Shown: one piece after another, positions 27,053 through 35,431 of the stretch
How positions within the stretch are numbered: the first letter of the stretch is position 1
Layout: every line of letters starts with the position of its first letter
Source: Mesorhizobium shangrilense
Lineage (GTDB): Bacteria; Pseudomonadota; Alphaproteobacteria; Rhizobiales; Rhizobiaceae
Assembly (NCBI RefSeq): GCF_040537815.1
Contig: NZ_JBEWSZ010000001.1
Location: forward strand, 2,728,001 to 2,792,000
Direction of reading: 5' to 3'
DNA length: 64,000 bases
The notes under the pieces: generated by a model
What the model was told of the DNA's origin: nothing
The model's input: the letters and a program-made list of their open reading frames with translations, nothing else
The model's database searches: none
Made by a program: the position numbers and the translations under genes

Positions 27053-28615
27053 TCATGCCTTCTTCTTGAACAGCACCGGATTGGGGTGGCCGTCGGGATA
27101 GATGACCGACTCGAAATCCGTCTTGTGGACGACAACCAACGGCTGGTGGCAGATGAAGACGAAGCCGCCGGATTGCTCCATCAGGTCTTCCATGCGGTTG
27201 GATAGAGCGATGCGTTTGGCTTCGTCGCTTTCCGCTACCAGCTGCTGGTAGCTCGTCTCGAACTCGGGACTGTCGAAGCCGGACCAGTTGTAGGCGCCGA
27301 TCTGGTCGGGGCGGAACCAGACCAGATTTTCGGACGGGTCGACGCCGCCAGCGAAATCCATCAGCGCGAGATCGATGTTCTTGTAACCGTCGCCTTGCGT
27401 CTTGTCGCCAACGCCCCAGAACGCCGCCTCGTCATAGGGCTGGATATCGACCTTGATGCCGGCCTGCTCAAGACTGGCCTGGATGATCTGGGCTGTCGCG
27501 GTGCGGATGGAATCGTTCATCACGGTCAAGGTCAGCGACAGATTGCTGACGCCGGCCTCGGCCAACAGCGCAGCCGACTTTTCATAGTCTGGTGCTGCAA
27601 TCAGGTTGCTCGCACGCGCGAATTTGGTTCCGGGCTGGACGACGCCGGTGGAGCGCTTGGTGAGATCGTCATAGACGCCCGTGAGGATCTGCCCGACATC
27701 GACGCCATACTGCACGGCCTGGCGGACTTTTGGATCCTTGAGGCGCGGGCTCAGCATGTTGATGGTCAGCCAGACGTAACGGGTCGACTGGGCCTCGATC
27801 AGGGTTGTGTCGGCGGGCGGGCTCGCCTTGACCGCCTTGGTCGCCGAAATGGCGATCTTGGTGTAGTCGAAGGCCTCGGCCTCGTAGGCCAGTTGTGCTG
27901 CCTGATCATCGGCGACGACGAAGATCTCGACCTTGCCGAAATCCGGCTTCGGGCCTGGCCAGTCGGGGTTGGCTGTCAGCGTCACCTTCTGCTTCTGCTG
28001 CCAGTCGCTGAAGACATAGGGACCGCAAGAGGCCGGCGGCTGGGTCGTAAACTTGCCGCCCGCCTTTTCCGTGCCGGCGCGGCTGATGATGTGCCCGCCA
28101 TAATAGGGCAGGCTGGTGACGAAGATCGGCTGATAGGGTTCCTTCAAATGGATGATGCCGGACCTGGCATCGACGACCTCGACGCGGTCGAGCTTCTCGA
28201 ACTGATAGGCCCAGGGCGATGAAAGGGTCTTGTCGGCGATACGCTCGAACGAGAATTTCACGTCATCGGCGGTGACAGCGCCAAAACCGTTCGACCATTT
28301 CAGCCCGTCGATCAAGGTGAAGGCGATGGTCTTCGGGTCCTTCTGCTCAAGCTTCTCAGCGCCCCAGGGCGCCCAGGGCGACCCTTTCTGGATATCGCCG
28401 AAATGGTTCAGCGTCACATAGATGCCGCGCATGATGACGTCCTCGATGCCGCCATTCATGAAGGCGGGATCGAGCGTCTGCAGATCGCCTTCCATGCGAA
28501 TGCGCAGCGTATCGCCGGCCGCCGACCAGGCGAAGCCGGGCTTCATCGTCAGGCCGGCGCCCAGCGCGCCCGCTGCCTTCAGGAAGGCACGTCTGTCCAT
28601 GTTCCATCGTGTCAT
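27053..28615 (-). CDS. ABC transporter substrate-binding protein, peptide/nickel family 5
   Basis: A 520-residue periplasmic binding protein of the DppA/OppA family. The N-terminus has a twin-arginine type export signal (DRRAFLKAAGALGAGL), so export folded by the Tat route is expected. Family segments such as LDPAFMNGGIEDVIMRGIY and the substrate-lid region IQPYDEAAFWG are visible. It is the fifth member of a leftward transporter operon, only 2 bp from the ATPase gene stop. Family-5 binding proteins take peptides but also opines, amines and glycosides, so the cargo is open. Confidence 0.87.
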   Translation of the reverse strand: MTRWNMDRRAFLKAAGALGAGLTMKPGFAWSAAGDTLRIRMEGDLQTLDPAFMNGGIEDVIMRGIYVTLNHFGDIQKGSPWAPWGAEKLEQKDPKTIAFTLIDGLKWSNGFGAVTADDVKFSFERIADKTLSSPWAYQFEKLDRVEVVDARSGIIHLKEPYQPIFVTSLPYYGGHIISRAGTEKAGGKFTTQPPASCGPYVFSDWQQKQKVTLTANPDWPGPKPDFGKVEIFVVADDQAAQLAYEAEAFDYTKIAISATKAVKASPPADTTLIEAQSTRYVWLTINMLSPRLKDPKVRQAVQYGVDVGQILTGVYDDLTKRSTGVVQPGTKFARASNLIAAPDYEKSAALLAEAGVSNLSLTLTVMNDSIRTATAQIIQASLEQAGIKVDIQPYDEAAFWGVGDKTQGDGYKNIDLALMDFAGGVDPSENLVWFRPDQIGAYNWSGFDSPEFETSYQQLVAESDEAKRIALSNRMEDLMEQSGGFVFICHQPLVVVHKTDFESVIYPDGHPNPVLFKKKA

Positions 28616-28616
28616 G

Positions 28617-29645
28617 TCAGTTTCCCCTTTGGTTTGCGGAAGCGCGTGAGAAGGCTTCCCGTTCTTGCCCGCCTGTCTCCAGCGGGAAATGGCAGCGCAC
28701 CATCCGGCCGGCGCCTCGCTCTCGATAGGCCGGCGCCTCGCTCTTGCAGCGTGCCTGAGCGATCGGGCAGCGTGTGTGGAACTCGCAGCCCGAGGGCCGC
28801 CGAAACACGCTGGGAATCTCGCCGGTGACGGCCGGATTTTGACTGCGCCGGCGCGGATCGGGCACCGGCTCGGAGCGGATCAGCGTCGCCGTGTAGGGGT
28901 GCATGGGCGCGGAGAACACATCCTGTGTCGGCCCCGTCTCGACCAGCCGGCCGAGATACATGATGGCCAAGCGGTCGCTGACATGGCGGATCGTCGCCAG
29001 ATTGTGGGTGACGATCATGGCGGCGAAGCCGAGTTCGCGCTTCAACTCGCCGATCAGGTTGAGCACATCGCCCTGCACGGACACATCGAGGCCCGCGGTC
29101 GGCTCGTCGGCAAGCAGAAGATGCGGCTTCATCGCCAGAGCCCGGGCGACGCCGACGCGGCGCGCCTGCCCGCCCGAGAGCTCGTGCGGAAACCGGTCGA
29201 CAAAGGATGCCGGCAGGCCGACCAGTGCCAGCAGCGCCTTGGCAGCGGCGCGGCGGTCCGGCGTCGGCAGCCCTTGAATGATCTGCGGTTCTGTCAGCAG
29301 CGTGCCAATGCGCAAGCGGGGGCTGAGCGAGGCGACTGGGTCCTGGAACATCATCGCCGAGTGCCGGCGCATGGCGCGGAAATCGGCCGGCGTCGCAACG
29401 TCCCTGCCCTCGAAAGTGATCCGCCCGGCCGCCGCGCGCACCAGGCCAAGGATGGTGCGGGCAAGCGTGGTCTTGCCGGAGCCGGATTCGCCGACCAGGC
29501 CCAGCGTTTCGCCCGGCATCAGCGACAGCGTCACGCCGTCGATGACGTTGAAGCCCGGCAGCGGGAACGGATTGATCAGGCGGCTGAGCAGGCCTCTGCG
29601 GGCAAAGGTCACCGACAGGTCGTCGACGGCGAGCAGCGGGCTCAT
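28617..29645 (-). CDS. ABC transporter ATP-binding protein (DppF/OppF-like)
   Basis: A 342-residue ATPase. Walker A GESGSGKTT at about 52-60, signature LSGGQARRVGVARAL, Walker B LLLADEPTAGLD and the H-loop VTHNL are intact. A C-terminal oligopeptide-transporter Cys motif (CEFHTRCPIAQARC) is typical of DppF/OppF and may bind an iron-sulfur cluster. The ATG at 29645 overlaps the stop of the partner ATPase by 4 bp; the frame open beyond it has no support. Confidence 0.9.
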   Translation of the reverse strand: MSPLLAVDDLSVTFARRGLLSRLINPFPLPGFNVIDGVTLSLMPGETLGLVGESGSGKTTLARTILGLVRAAAGRITFEGRDVATPADFRAMRRHSAMMFQDPVASLSPRLRIGTLLTEPQIIQGLPTPDRRAAAKALLALVGLPASFVDRFPHELSGGQARRVGVARALAMKPHLLLADEPTAGLDVSVQGDVLNLIGELKRELGFAAMIVTHNLATIRHVSDRLAIMYLGRLVETGPTQDVFSAPMHPYTATLIRSEPVPDPRRRSQNPAVTGEIPSVFRRPSGCEFHTRCPIAQARCKSEAPAYRERGAGRMVRCHFPLETGGQEREAFSRASANQRGN

Positions 29646-30607
29646 GGCGCCACCGCATGGCAGCGAGCGACATGGGTGGCGGAAAGCTTCGCCAGCGGCG
29701 GCGCGACAGAGCCACATGGCGAAAAGGCACGGTCGCAGCGCGGTGCGTAGACACATCCGGACGGTGGCTGGGTCAGGCTGGGCAGAGTACCGGGGATCGT
29801 CGGCAGTCTTGCCAGCCTTTCGTGGAAGCGCGCCGGATCGCAGGCGAGCAAGGCTTGCGTGTAGGGATGCCCCGCATTGTGGAAGATCGCATCGACCTCG
29901 CCGCCTTCGACCACCTCGCCGGCATACATGACATAGACGCGGTCGCAGAGTTCGGCGATGACGCCGAGATGGTGCGAAACGACGATGATGATGCCGTTGT
30001 ATTCGCGCCTGAGTTCGCGCAGCAGATGGATGATCTGCGCCTCCATGGTGACATCGAGCGCCGTCGTCGGTTCGTCGGCGATGAGCAGGCCAGGATCGGT
30101 CAGCAAGGCAGCGGCGATGGCGACGCGCTGGCGCATGCCTCCCGACAGTTCGTGCGGATAGCAGCTCATGCGCCGTTCGGCGTCCGCGATACCGACGCGG
30201 CCGAGCATCGCGGCGATGCGCGCGCGCTTCTGTGCTCGGCCAAGGTCCTTGCGATGGTGCTGGAAATCGACCAGCTGGTCGCCGATGGTCAGCACGGGGT
30301 TGAAGGCAGTCATCGGATCCTGGCCGACCAGGGCGATCTCGTCGCCGCGCAGCAGGCGCTGGCGGTGGGCATCGAGCTTTGCCAGGTCGATGCCGTTGTA
30401 GCTGATCGAGCCGTCGACGCGAGCGTTGGCTGGCAACAGGTTCGCCAAAGCGGTGACCAGCGTGGACTTGCCGCAGCCACTCTCGCCGACGATGCCGATC
30501 ACTTCGCCCGGATGCGCTTCGATGTCGACATGGCGCAGTGCGTGCACGGCACCATGAGGCGTCTCGTAGCGGACGCTGAGGTTGCTAGCCGCGAGCGAGC
30601 CGGTCAT
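29642..30607 (-). CDS. ABC transporter ATP-binding protein (DppD/OppD-like)
   Basis: A 321-residue ATPase with Walker [10 protein letters not shown] (about 40-48), signature [15 protein letters not shown], Walker [13 protein letters not shown] and switch VSHHL. The C-terminal [14 protein letters not shown] motif is the OppD-type Cys cluster. It works as a heterodimer with the DppF-like subunit. It overlaps both neighbours by 4 bp, so translation is coupled through the operon. Confidence 0.9.
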   Translation of the reverse strand: MTGSLAASNLSVRYETPHGAVHALRHVDIEAHPGEVIGIVGESGCGKSTLVTALANLLPANARVDGSISYNGIDLAKLDAHRQRLLRGDEIALVGQDPMTAFNPVLTIGDQLVDFQHHRKDLGRAQKRARIAAMLGRVGIADAERRMSCYPHELSGGMRQRVAIAAALLTDPGLLIADEPTTALDVTMEAQIIHLLRELRREYNGIIIVVSHHLGVIAELCDRVYVMYAGEVVEGGEVDAIFHNAGHPYTQALLACDPARFHERLARLPTIPGTLPSLTQPPSGCVYAPRCDRAFSPCGSVAPPLAKLSATHVARCHAVAP

Positions 30608-31491
30608 GCCGGCCTCCGCAATTGCAGGCGCGGATCGAGATAATCGCGCAGGCCTTCGCCCAAGAACGTGAAGCCGAGCGTTGCCAGTACCAGTGGCAAC
30701 CCGCCGAAGATGACCATGAACGGTGCCGAGCGGATGCTGGTGTAGCCGTCATAAAGAATGCTTCCCCAGGACGGTGTCGGTGGGCGGACGCCAAGGCCGA
30801 GGAAGCTGAGACCGGCCTCGACCATGATGACGACCGGTATATCCATCGACAGAAGGATGATCAGGGGACCGACGACATTGGGCAGAAGGTGGATGAAGAT
30901 GATGCGCGCGGCACTGGCGTCGAGCAGGCGTTCGGCGAGGATGTAGTCACTGTTCTTCAACGCCAGTGTCTGCGCCCGGATCAGCCGTGCATAGCTCGGG
31001 AACGAGGTCGCGGCGATGACGACGATCAGCGTCCCGGTTCCCGCGCCGAGCACGGTGATGATAGCGAGCGCGAACATGATCATCGGCAGCGAATTCAGGC
31101 TGTCGAACATCAGCACCAGGATGGCGTCGAGCCAGCGCGGCCCGTAGCCGGCGATCAGCCCGAGCATCAGGCCGATCGCACCGGCGATGGCCACGGACAC
31201 CATGGCGATCGTCAGCGCGGTGCGCGCGCCATAGATGATGCGGGACAGCAGGTCACGCCCGAGATGATCGGTGCCGAACCAGTGTTCGGCCGATGGCGGC
31301 TGCAGCTTGTGCAGCACATCGATCTTGACCGGCGAATATGGGGCCAGCCACGGCGCGAAGACGGCTGTTATGATGAAGCTGGTGACGAGGATCAGGGCGA
31401 CACAGGTGAACGGGTCGGCGAGGAGCGCGCGAAGCAACGGAAAACGTTGTCGGTCTGGGAGGGACAGCGAGGCATCAGCCACGGAAGACAT
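30604..31491 (-). CDS. ABC transporter permease (DppC-like)
   Basis: A 295-residue inner-membrane permease with about six hydrophobic segments. It has an N-terminal OppC_N segment ending in APYSPVKIDVLHKLQPPSAEHWFGTDHLGRDLLSR. The EAA loop SYARLIRAQTLALKNSDYILAERLLDASAARIIF faces the ATPase. The ATG at 31491 has GAGGG 6 bases upstream; the frame also offers GTG one codon earlier. It overlaps the 3' end of the other permease gene by 17 bp. Confidence 0.89.
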   Translation of the reverse strand: MSSVADASLSLPDRQRFPLLRALLADPFTCVALILVTSFIITAVFAPWLAPYSPVKIDVLHKLQPPSAEHWFGTDHLGRDLLSRIIYGARTALTIAMVSVAIAGAIGLMLGLIAGYGPRWLDAILVLMFDSLNSLPMIMFALAIITVLGAGTGTLIVVIAATSFPSYARLIRAQTLALKNSDYILAERLLDASAARIIFIHLLPNVVGPLIILLSMDIPVVIMVEAGLSFLGLGVRPPTPSWGSILYDGYTSIRSAPFMVIFGGLPLVLATLGFTFLGEGLRDYLDPRLQLRRPA

Positions 31492-32425
31492 CACGAACCC
31501 TCGGATCGAGCCGCGCGATCAGGAGATCGGCGGCGATGGTGATGGAGACATAGATGGCGGTCATGATGAGCACCGTGCCCATGACGACCGGATAGTTGCG
31601 GGTGTTGACGGCGTCGGTGATCAGCTTGCCGATGCCAGGCCGGGCAAACACCGCCTCGACGAAGACGGCGCTGGACAGGATGCTGCCAAGGCCGACAGCG
31701 ACCAGCGAAATGGTCGGGATGATGGCGATGCGCAGCGCGTATTTGGAGACGATCTTCCACTCCGGCAGGCCGAAGGACCGCGCGGTGCGGATGTGCGGCT
31801 CGCCCATCACCTCCATCATCGAGGCACGCACCATGCGGGCGATATAACCGATCCAGCCAAGCGCGATGGCCGCTGCCGGCATCACCAGCGCCTTGGCCTG
31901 GCTGACGATGTCGCCGGCCTCGCCGGCGCCAATGGCCGGCAGCCAACGCAGCGTCACGGCAAAGAGCAACAGCGAATAGATGGCGACGACGAAGGACGGT
32001 ACGGCGATGACGCCGACGGAGAGCACGCCGATGACCGCATCGGCAAGCGTGCCGCGCCGCATGACAGAAAGGCAGCCGAGCGGAACGCCGATGAGAAGGG
32101 CCACGGCAAGCGCGGTCAGGCCGAGGATCAGCGTGTTCGGCAGCGCCTCCATGACCAGCGTGGAGACCGGGCGGTTCGACCAGACATCGTAGCCAAGATT
32201 GCCGGTCAGTGCGTTGCGGAAGAATTCGACGATCTGCCACCAGACCGGCTGGTCGAGGCCCATGCGCTCGATCAGCAGCCTCTTGAGTTCCGGCGTGGCA
32301 CGCGGACCAAGCGCCACGGTTGCCGGATCGCCCGGAACCAGGAAGACAGCCGCATACATGGCGACCATGACGAGCACGAGGATCAGGAGGCCGAGACCGA
32401 TGCGCTTGATTGCGTAGGTGAGCAT
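31475..32425 (-). CDS. ABC transporter permease (DppB-like)
   Basis: A 316-residue permease with six predicted membrane helices and the DppB-type first periplasmic segment (FLVPGDPATVALGPRATPE). The EAA loop YIARMVRASMMEVMGEPHIRTARSFGLPEWKI is complete. It pairs with the DppC-like subunit. It is 15 bp downstream of the hydrolase gene, so hydrolase and transporter are almost certainly co-transcribed. Confidence 0.89.
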   Translation of the reverse strand: MLTYAIKRIGLGLLILVLVMVAMYAAVFLVPGDPATVALGPRATPELKRLLIERMGLDQPVWWQIVEFFRNALTGNLGYDVWSNRPVSTLVMEALPNTLILGLTALAVALLIGVPLGCLSVMRRGTLADAVIGVLSVGVIAVPSFVVAIYSLLLFAVTLRWLPAIGAGEAGDIVSQAKALVMPAAAIALGWIGYIARMVRASMMEVMGEPHIRTARSFGLPEWKIVSKYALRIAIIPTISLVAVGLGSILSSAVFVEAVFARPGIGKLITDAVNTRNYPVVMGTVLIMTAIYVSITIAADLLIARLDPRVRDVFRG

Positions 32426-32440
32426 CGTTCTCAGGTCCCC

Positions 32441-34450
32441 TCAGGCGAAATCGCGCCTGATGCGCTGGGTTGCCGAGGCGCTGTGGACGAGCCTGCCTCG
32501 TTCTCGCGCCTCGAGACGCCAACTCAGGTTGAAATGCGTTTCATCGGCCGTCAGCTCGGTGATTGCCGTCGCCTCGGTGTCGGCATCGCCGCTGGCAATG
32601 GCCCAGCGGTATTCCGTGACGAGCTTTGCCGACAGCGGATCGTCGGCCTTGATGCTCATCGTGTCGCTGTTGGCCGAGGATACGGTGATGGCGCGATCGT
32701 CGTAGCGCCTGCATCCATGGTCGGAACTCAGCGCGATGGTCTGCATCCCGGTGCCGACGTCCTCCGTGGTGATGCGGCGATCGAAACCCTCCTCCAGCGT
32801 TGTTGTCGGCACCGGTGGCGCGGTCTCAGCCGGCTCGAAACGCACATCACTGTCGCGCGGCGACGGCGGGCGCACCGGAAGCATCATGGTGCAGTCGCCG
32901 CTCGCCATTGACAGCGTCGACAGGTGCGGCTGCGGCCACAGGATCGGCCAATGCTGGTTGGCCAGCGCAAGCCGAATGCGATGGCCCCTAGGCACGGTGC
33001 GGGCAAAATCGTTGAGTTTCAGCTTTACGCGAAATGGCGTTCCGACAGGACAAGGTGTCGGGTGCTCGTGGCTGTCGCGGTGGCTGAGATTGAGCACGCC
33101 ATAGGTCATCAACGCCGAAGTGCCGTCGGGATAGACATCGCAGAGCCGTGCGGCGAGGTTGACATGCGGCTGGTCGACCGTGACGAGCAGGTCGAGCTCG
33201 ACCGCGCCGAGCAATGTCAGGTCGTCATCCAATGGCGTTGTGTCGAAGCACAACGCCATGCCGTCCTCTCGGCGCTGGTCGATGGGCATGTCCGGACAGG
33301 AGCCGCCATAGCCACCCCAACGGCCGCAATCGCGCCCGGCAGTCGCCGGCGATTGTACCGAAAGCGTGGCGCCCGGCGTCGCCTGACCGGTCAGCCCGGC
33401 AGCATTCAGATGCAGCACGCGACGCTCGATGCGCGGCGATGGCCAAGCATCCTCGGCGGCCCAGCTTCCGGCATGATCGGGGAGATAGAAAGGCTGTGGC
33501 CGCTCCTCCCCTGTCACCCAGACGCGGTAGAGCGGCTCATCCATGATGCCGGTGTCTTCGCCGCAGAGCCAGTGACGCCACCAGCGCAGCGCCTCCTGCA
33601 GATAGCCGATCAGCGGTCCGGGCGCGCCACGGCAGGGATAGGCATGCGACCATGGGCCGACGATGCCGAGCTTCGGCCCAAGCAGATGTTCGAGCAGGCG
33701 TGGGACGAAGTTCGAATAGCTGTCCTCCCAGCCGCAGACGGCCATGACCGCGCATTCGATCGCGGAATGGTCCTCGCAGACTGACCCTTGGCGCCAGTAG
33801 TCGTCGCGGCGCTGATGGGCGAGCCACACTTCCGAAAGCGAACTCGTCGCCGTGAGGCGCGTGGTCCACATGTCGCGCCAGGCGTCGCCGACGATCTGCG
33901 GGTCCGGCGCCATCGCCTTCTTGACCAGCATGAAGTTGGACCACATCTCCTGCTCGGTCAGCAGCGCGCCACCCATATAATGGATGTCGTCGGCGTAGCG
34001 GTCGTCGGTGGCGCAGTTGGCGATGATGGCCTTCAGGGCCGGCGGCCGGCGCGCTGCGACCTGCAGCGCGTTGAAGCCGCCCCAGGAGATGCCGGTCATG
34101 CCGACATTGCCGTTGCACCAGGGCTGGGCGGCGAGATGGGCGATGATCTCGCAGGCGTCCAGCTGTTCGCGCGGCAGATATTCGTCGGCCAGGTCGCCGT
34201 CGGAATCGCCGCTGCCGCGAATGTCTATGCGGGCGCAGGCAATGCCGTGTCCGGCGAGCCAGGGATGGATGTCGATGTCGCGCGCCACAGTGCCGTCACG
34301 GCGGCGATACGGCACCATCTCGACGACCACGGGCACCTTGCCCTCGGTTCGCGGACGCCACAGCGTGGCGGCGATGCGGGTGCCGTCGGCCAGCGTGATC
34401 CAGAGCGGATCGACGGTTTCCACGGCAAAGGGAAATTCGGTTCGTACCAC
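32441..34450 (-). CDS. S15/CocE-type alpha/beta hydrolase (X-Pro dipeptidyl-peptidase family)
   Basis: About 669 residues, cytoplasmic. An alpha/beta hydrolase domain has the nucleophile motif GISWGG (Ser about 122) and the early DIRGSGDSDG and PYRRRDGT segments of the CocE/NonD and X-Pro dipeptidyl-peptidase family. A C-terminal jelly-roll (about 340-560) follows. Family members hydrolyse esters (cocaine esterase), acylated beta-lactams or X-Pro peptides. The start is uncertain: no ATG fits, and GTG at 34450, 15 bp past the operator, is the most likely. It is the first gene of the transporter operon, so its substrate is probably what is imported. Confidence 0.82.
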   Translation of the reverse strand: MVRTEFPFAVETVDPLWITLADGTRIAATLWRPRTEGKVPVVVEMVPYRRRDGTVARDIDIHPWLAGHGIACARIDIRGSGDSDGDLADEYLPREQLDACEIIAHLAAQPWCNGNVGMTGISWGGFNALQVAARRPPALKAIIANCATDDRYADDIHYMGGALLTEQEMWSNFMLVKKAMAPDPQIVGDAWRDMWTTRLTATSSLSEVWLAHQRRDDYWRQGSVCEDHSAIECAVMAVCGWEDSYSNFVPRLLEHLLGPKLGIVGPWSHAYPCRGAPGPLIGYLQEALRWWRHWLCGEDTGIMDEPLYRVWVTGEERPQPFYLPDHAGSWAAEDAWPSPRIERRVLHLNAAGLTGQATPGATLSVQSPATAGRDCGRWGGYGGSCPDMPIDQRREDGMALCFDTTPLDDDLTLLGAVELDLLVTVDQPHVNLAARLCDVYPDGTSALMTYGVLNLSHRDSHEHPTPCPVGTPFRVKLKLNDFARTVPRGHRIRLALANQHWPILWPQPHLSTLSMASGDCTMMLPVRPPSPRDSDVRFEPAETAPPVPTTTLEEGFDRRITTEDVGTGMQTIALSSDHGCRRYDDRAITVSSANSDTMSIKADDPLSAKLVTEYRWAIASGDADTEATAITELTADETHFNLSWRLEARERGRLVHSASATQRIRRDFA

Positions 34451-34464
34451 GGCAGGTACCCGTA

Positions 34465-34502
34465 AAATGCTCTTGTTGAACGTTCGTATAACAAGAGCAT
34501 TT
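34465..34502. promoter_or_regulatory. 38-bp palindromic operator before the hydrolase-transporter operon
   Basis: Halves 34465-34483 (AAATGCTCTTGTTGAACGT) and 34484-34502 are reverse complements at 16 of 19 positions. The central 24 bp match those of the palindrome at 22632-22669 at 22 of 24 positions, although the outer flanks differ. A TTATAC stretch on the minus strand inside the element could be a -10 box. The same site at both operon heads is strong evidence of a shared repressor, most simply the TetR-type protein at 26328-27008. Confidence 0.84.
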
Positions 34503-34620
34503 GCGACGCAATCCCGCTTCTCGCGTTTTGGTGGATAATACGAGCAGCGGCGCACGGCACCTCCCCGCCGGAGCCACCGCAACGCCGATATCAGCAGATA
34601 TCAAAAGAGTGTGATCGACC

Positions 34621-35181
34621 TTATTCGGCGGCGATCCTGGCGCGCTGCCGGCCGAAAAGCGCCGAGCCGACATCGTCCACCGCAAGGCCGACGCGGGTCC
34701 GGATCGCCTCGGAAGCCAGCACGCCATCGACGAAATCCTTGTCCGAAGCGTAGACCGCCGTCGGCAGCGCGAAGGCCTCGAAGAAGCCGAACAACGGCCG
34801 CAGTTGGTGCTCGACGATCAGTGCATGGCGCTCGCCGCCACCGGTCGCGGCCAGCAGCACCGGCTTGCCCCTGAGCGCTGCCGGATCGACGAGATCGAAG
34901 AAATGCTTGAACAGGCCGGTGTAGCTGCCCTTGTAGGTCGGCGAGCCGACGACCAGCACATCGGCGGCCACGATCCGCTCGAGGATGCCGCGAGCCTGTC
35001 CGTCCAGATCGCCCGCCCATTTCGCGTTGCCGAGGCTTGGGCCGAGATCGACGACGTCGTGGGTGCTGGCGGCGAGGCCGTAGCGTCCGGCGATCTCGGT
35101 CACGATATGGTCGACGAAGCCTCGGGTCTTGGACGGCCGGGTGAAATTGCCGGAGAAGCCGACGACGGCCGGATTGGTCAT
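34621..35181 (-). CDS. NADPH-dependent FMN reductase-like protein (MsuE/SsuE type)
   Basis: A 186-residue flavodoxin-fold reductase. FMN phosphate-binding residues lie near GFSGNFTRPSKTRG at the N-terminus, with the GSPTYKGSYTGLFKHFFDLV motif at about 79-98, typical of SsuE/MsuE. Such enzymes feed reduced FMN to two-component monooxygenases, often for organosulfur use; no partner monooxygenase is adjacent. It lies upstream of, and in the same direction as, the hydrolase operon but is separated from it by about 170 bp including the operator. It has its own palindrome at 35224. Confidence 0.82.
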   Translation of the reverse strand: MTNPAVVGFSGNFTRPSKTRGFVDHIVTEIAGRYGLAASTHDVVDLGPSLGNAKWAGDLDGQARGILERIVAADVLVVGSPTYKGSYTGLFKHFFDLVDPAALRGKPVLLAATGGGERHALIVEHQLRPLFGFFEAFALPTAVYASDKDFVDGVLASEAIRTRVGLAVDDVGSALFGRQRARIAAE

Positions 35182-35223
35182 GATGAATGCCTCACGCTAT
35201 TTTCGAGCCAACGGCCCGGTTTC

Positions 35224-35248
35224 AATGTCCACAATTTTCGTAGACATT
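35224..35248. promoter_or_regulatory. Palindromic site upstream of the FMN reductase-like gene
   Basis: AATGTCCAC at 35224-35232 and GTAGACATT at 35240-35248 form 9-bp arms with one mismatch, separated by 7 bp. The site is 43 bp before the ATG at 35181. The regulator is not evident nearby. Confidence 0.55.
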
Positions 35249-35379
35249 AGGATAGAGCGAAAGGAATGGATGCTCATGTCCGGCGGAATTCGGAGATGAT
35301 TTTTCCGTTTGCCGGGTTGTTGAAAAAACACAGCCGCAGCCTTCAGCGTTTGCGCAAAGTCTTTCGCATACACAACATT

Positions 35380-35408
35380 GCAGGCTGGCGGATCGCCCGC
35401 CAGCCTGC
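35380..35408 (-). terminator. Putative terminator of the RND efflux operon
   Basis: A perfect 11-bp stem, GCAGGCTGGCG at 35380-35390 and its complement at 35398-35408, with a 7-base loop. It lies 23 bp past the permease stop. The following U-tract is weak, so this may act as an mRNA-stabilising hairpin instead. Confidence 0.6.
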
Positions 35409-35431
35409 TCACGATGTCCGCCGGATACGCT

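Noticed and set aside
31271..32911. Rightward 546-codon open frame opposite the permease and hydrolase genes
   Set aside because: Asp/Arg/Gly/His-rich low-complexity translation typical of antisense membrane-protein genes.
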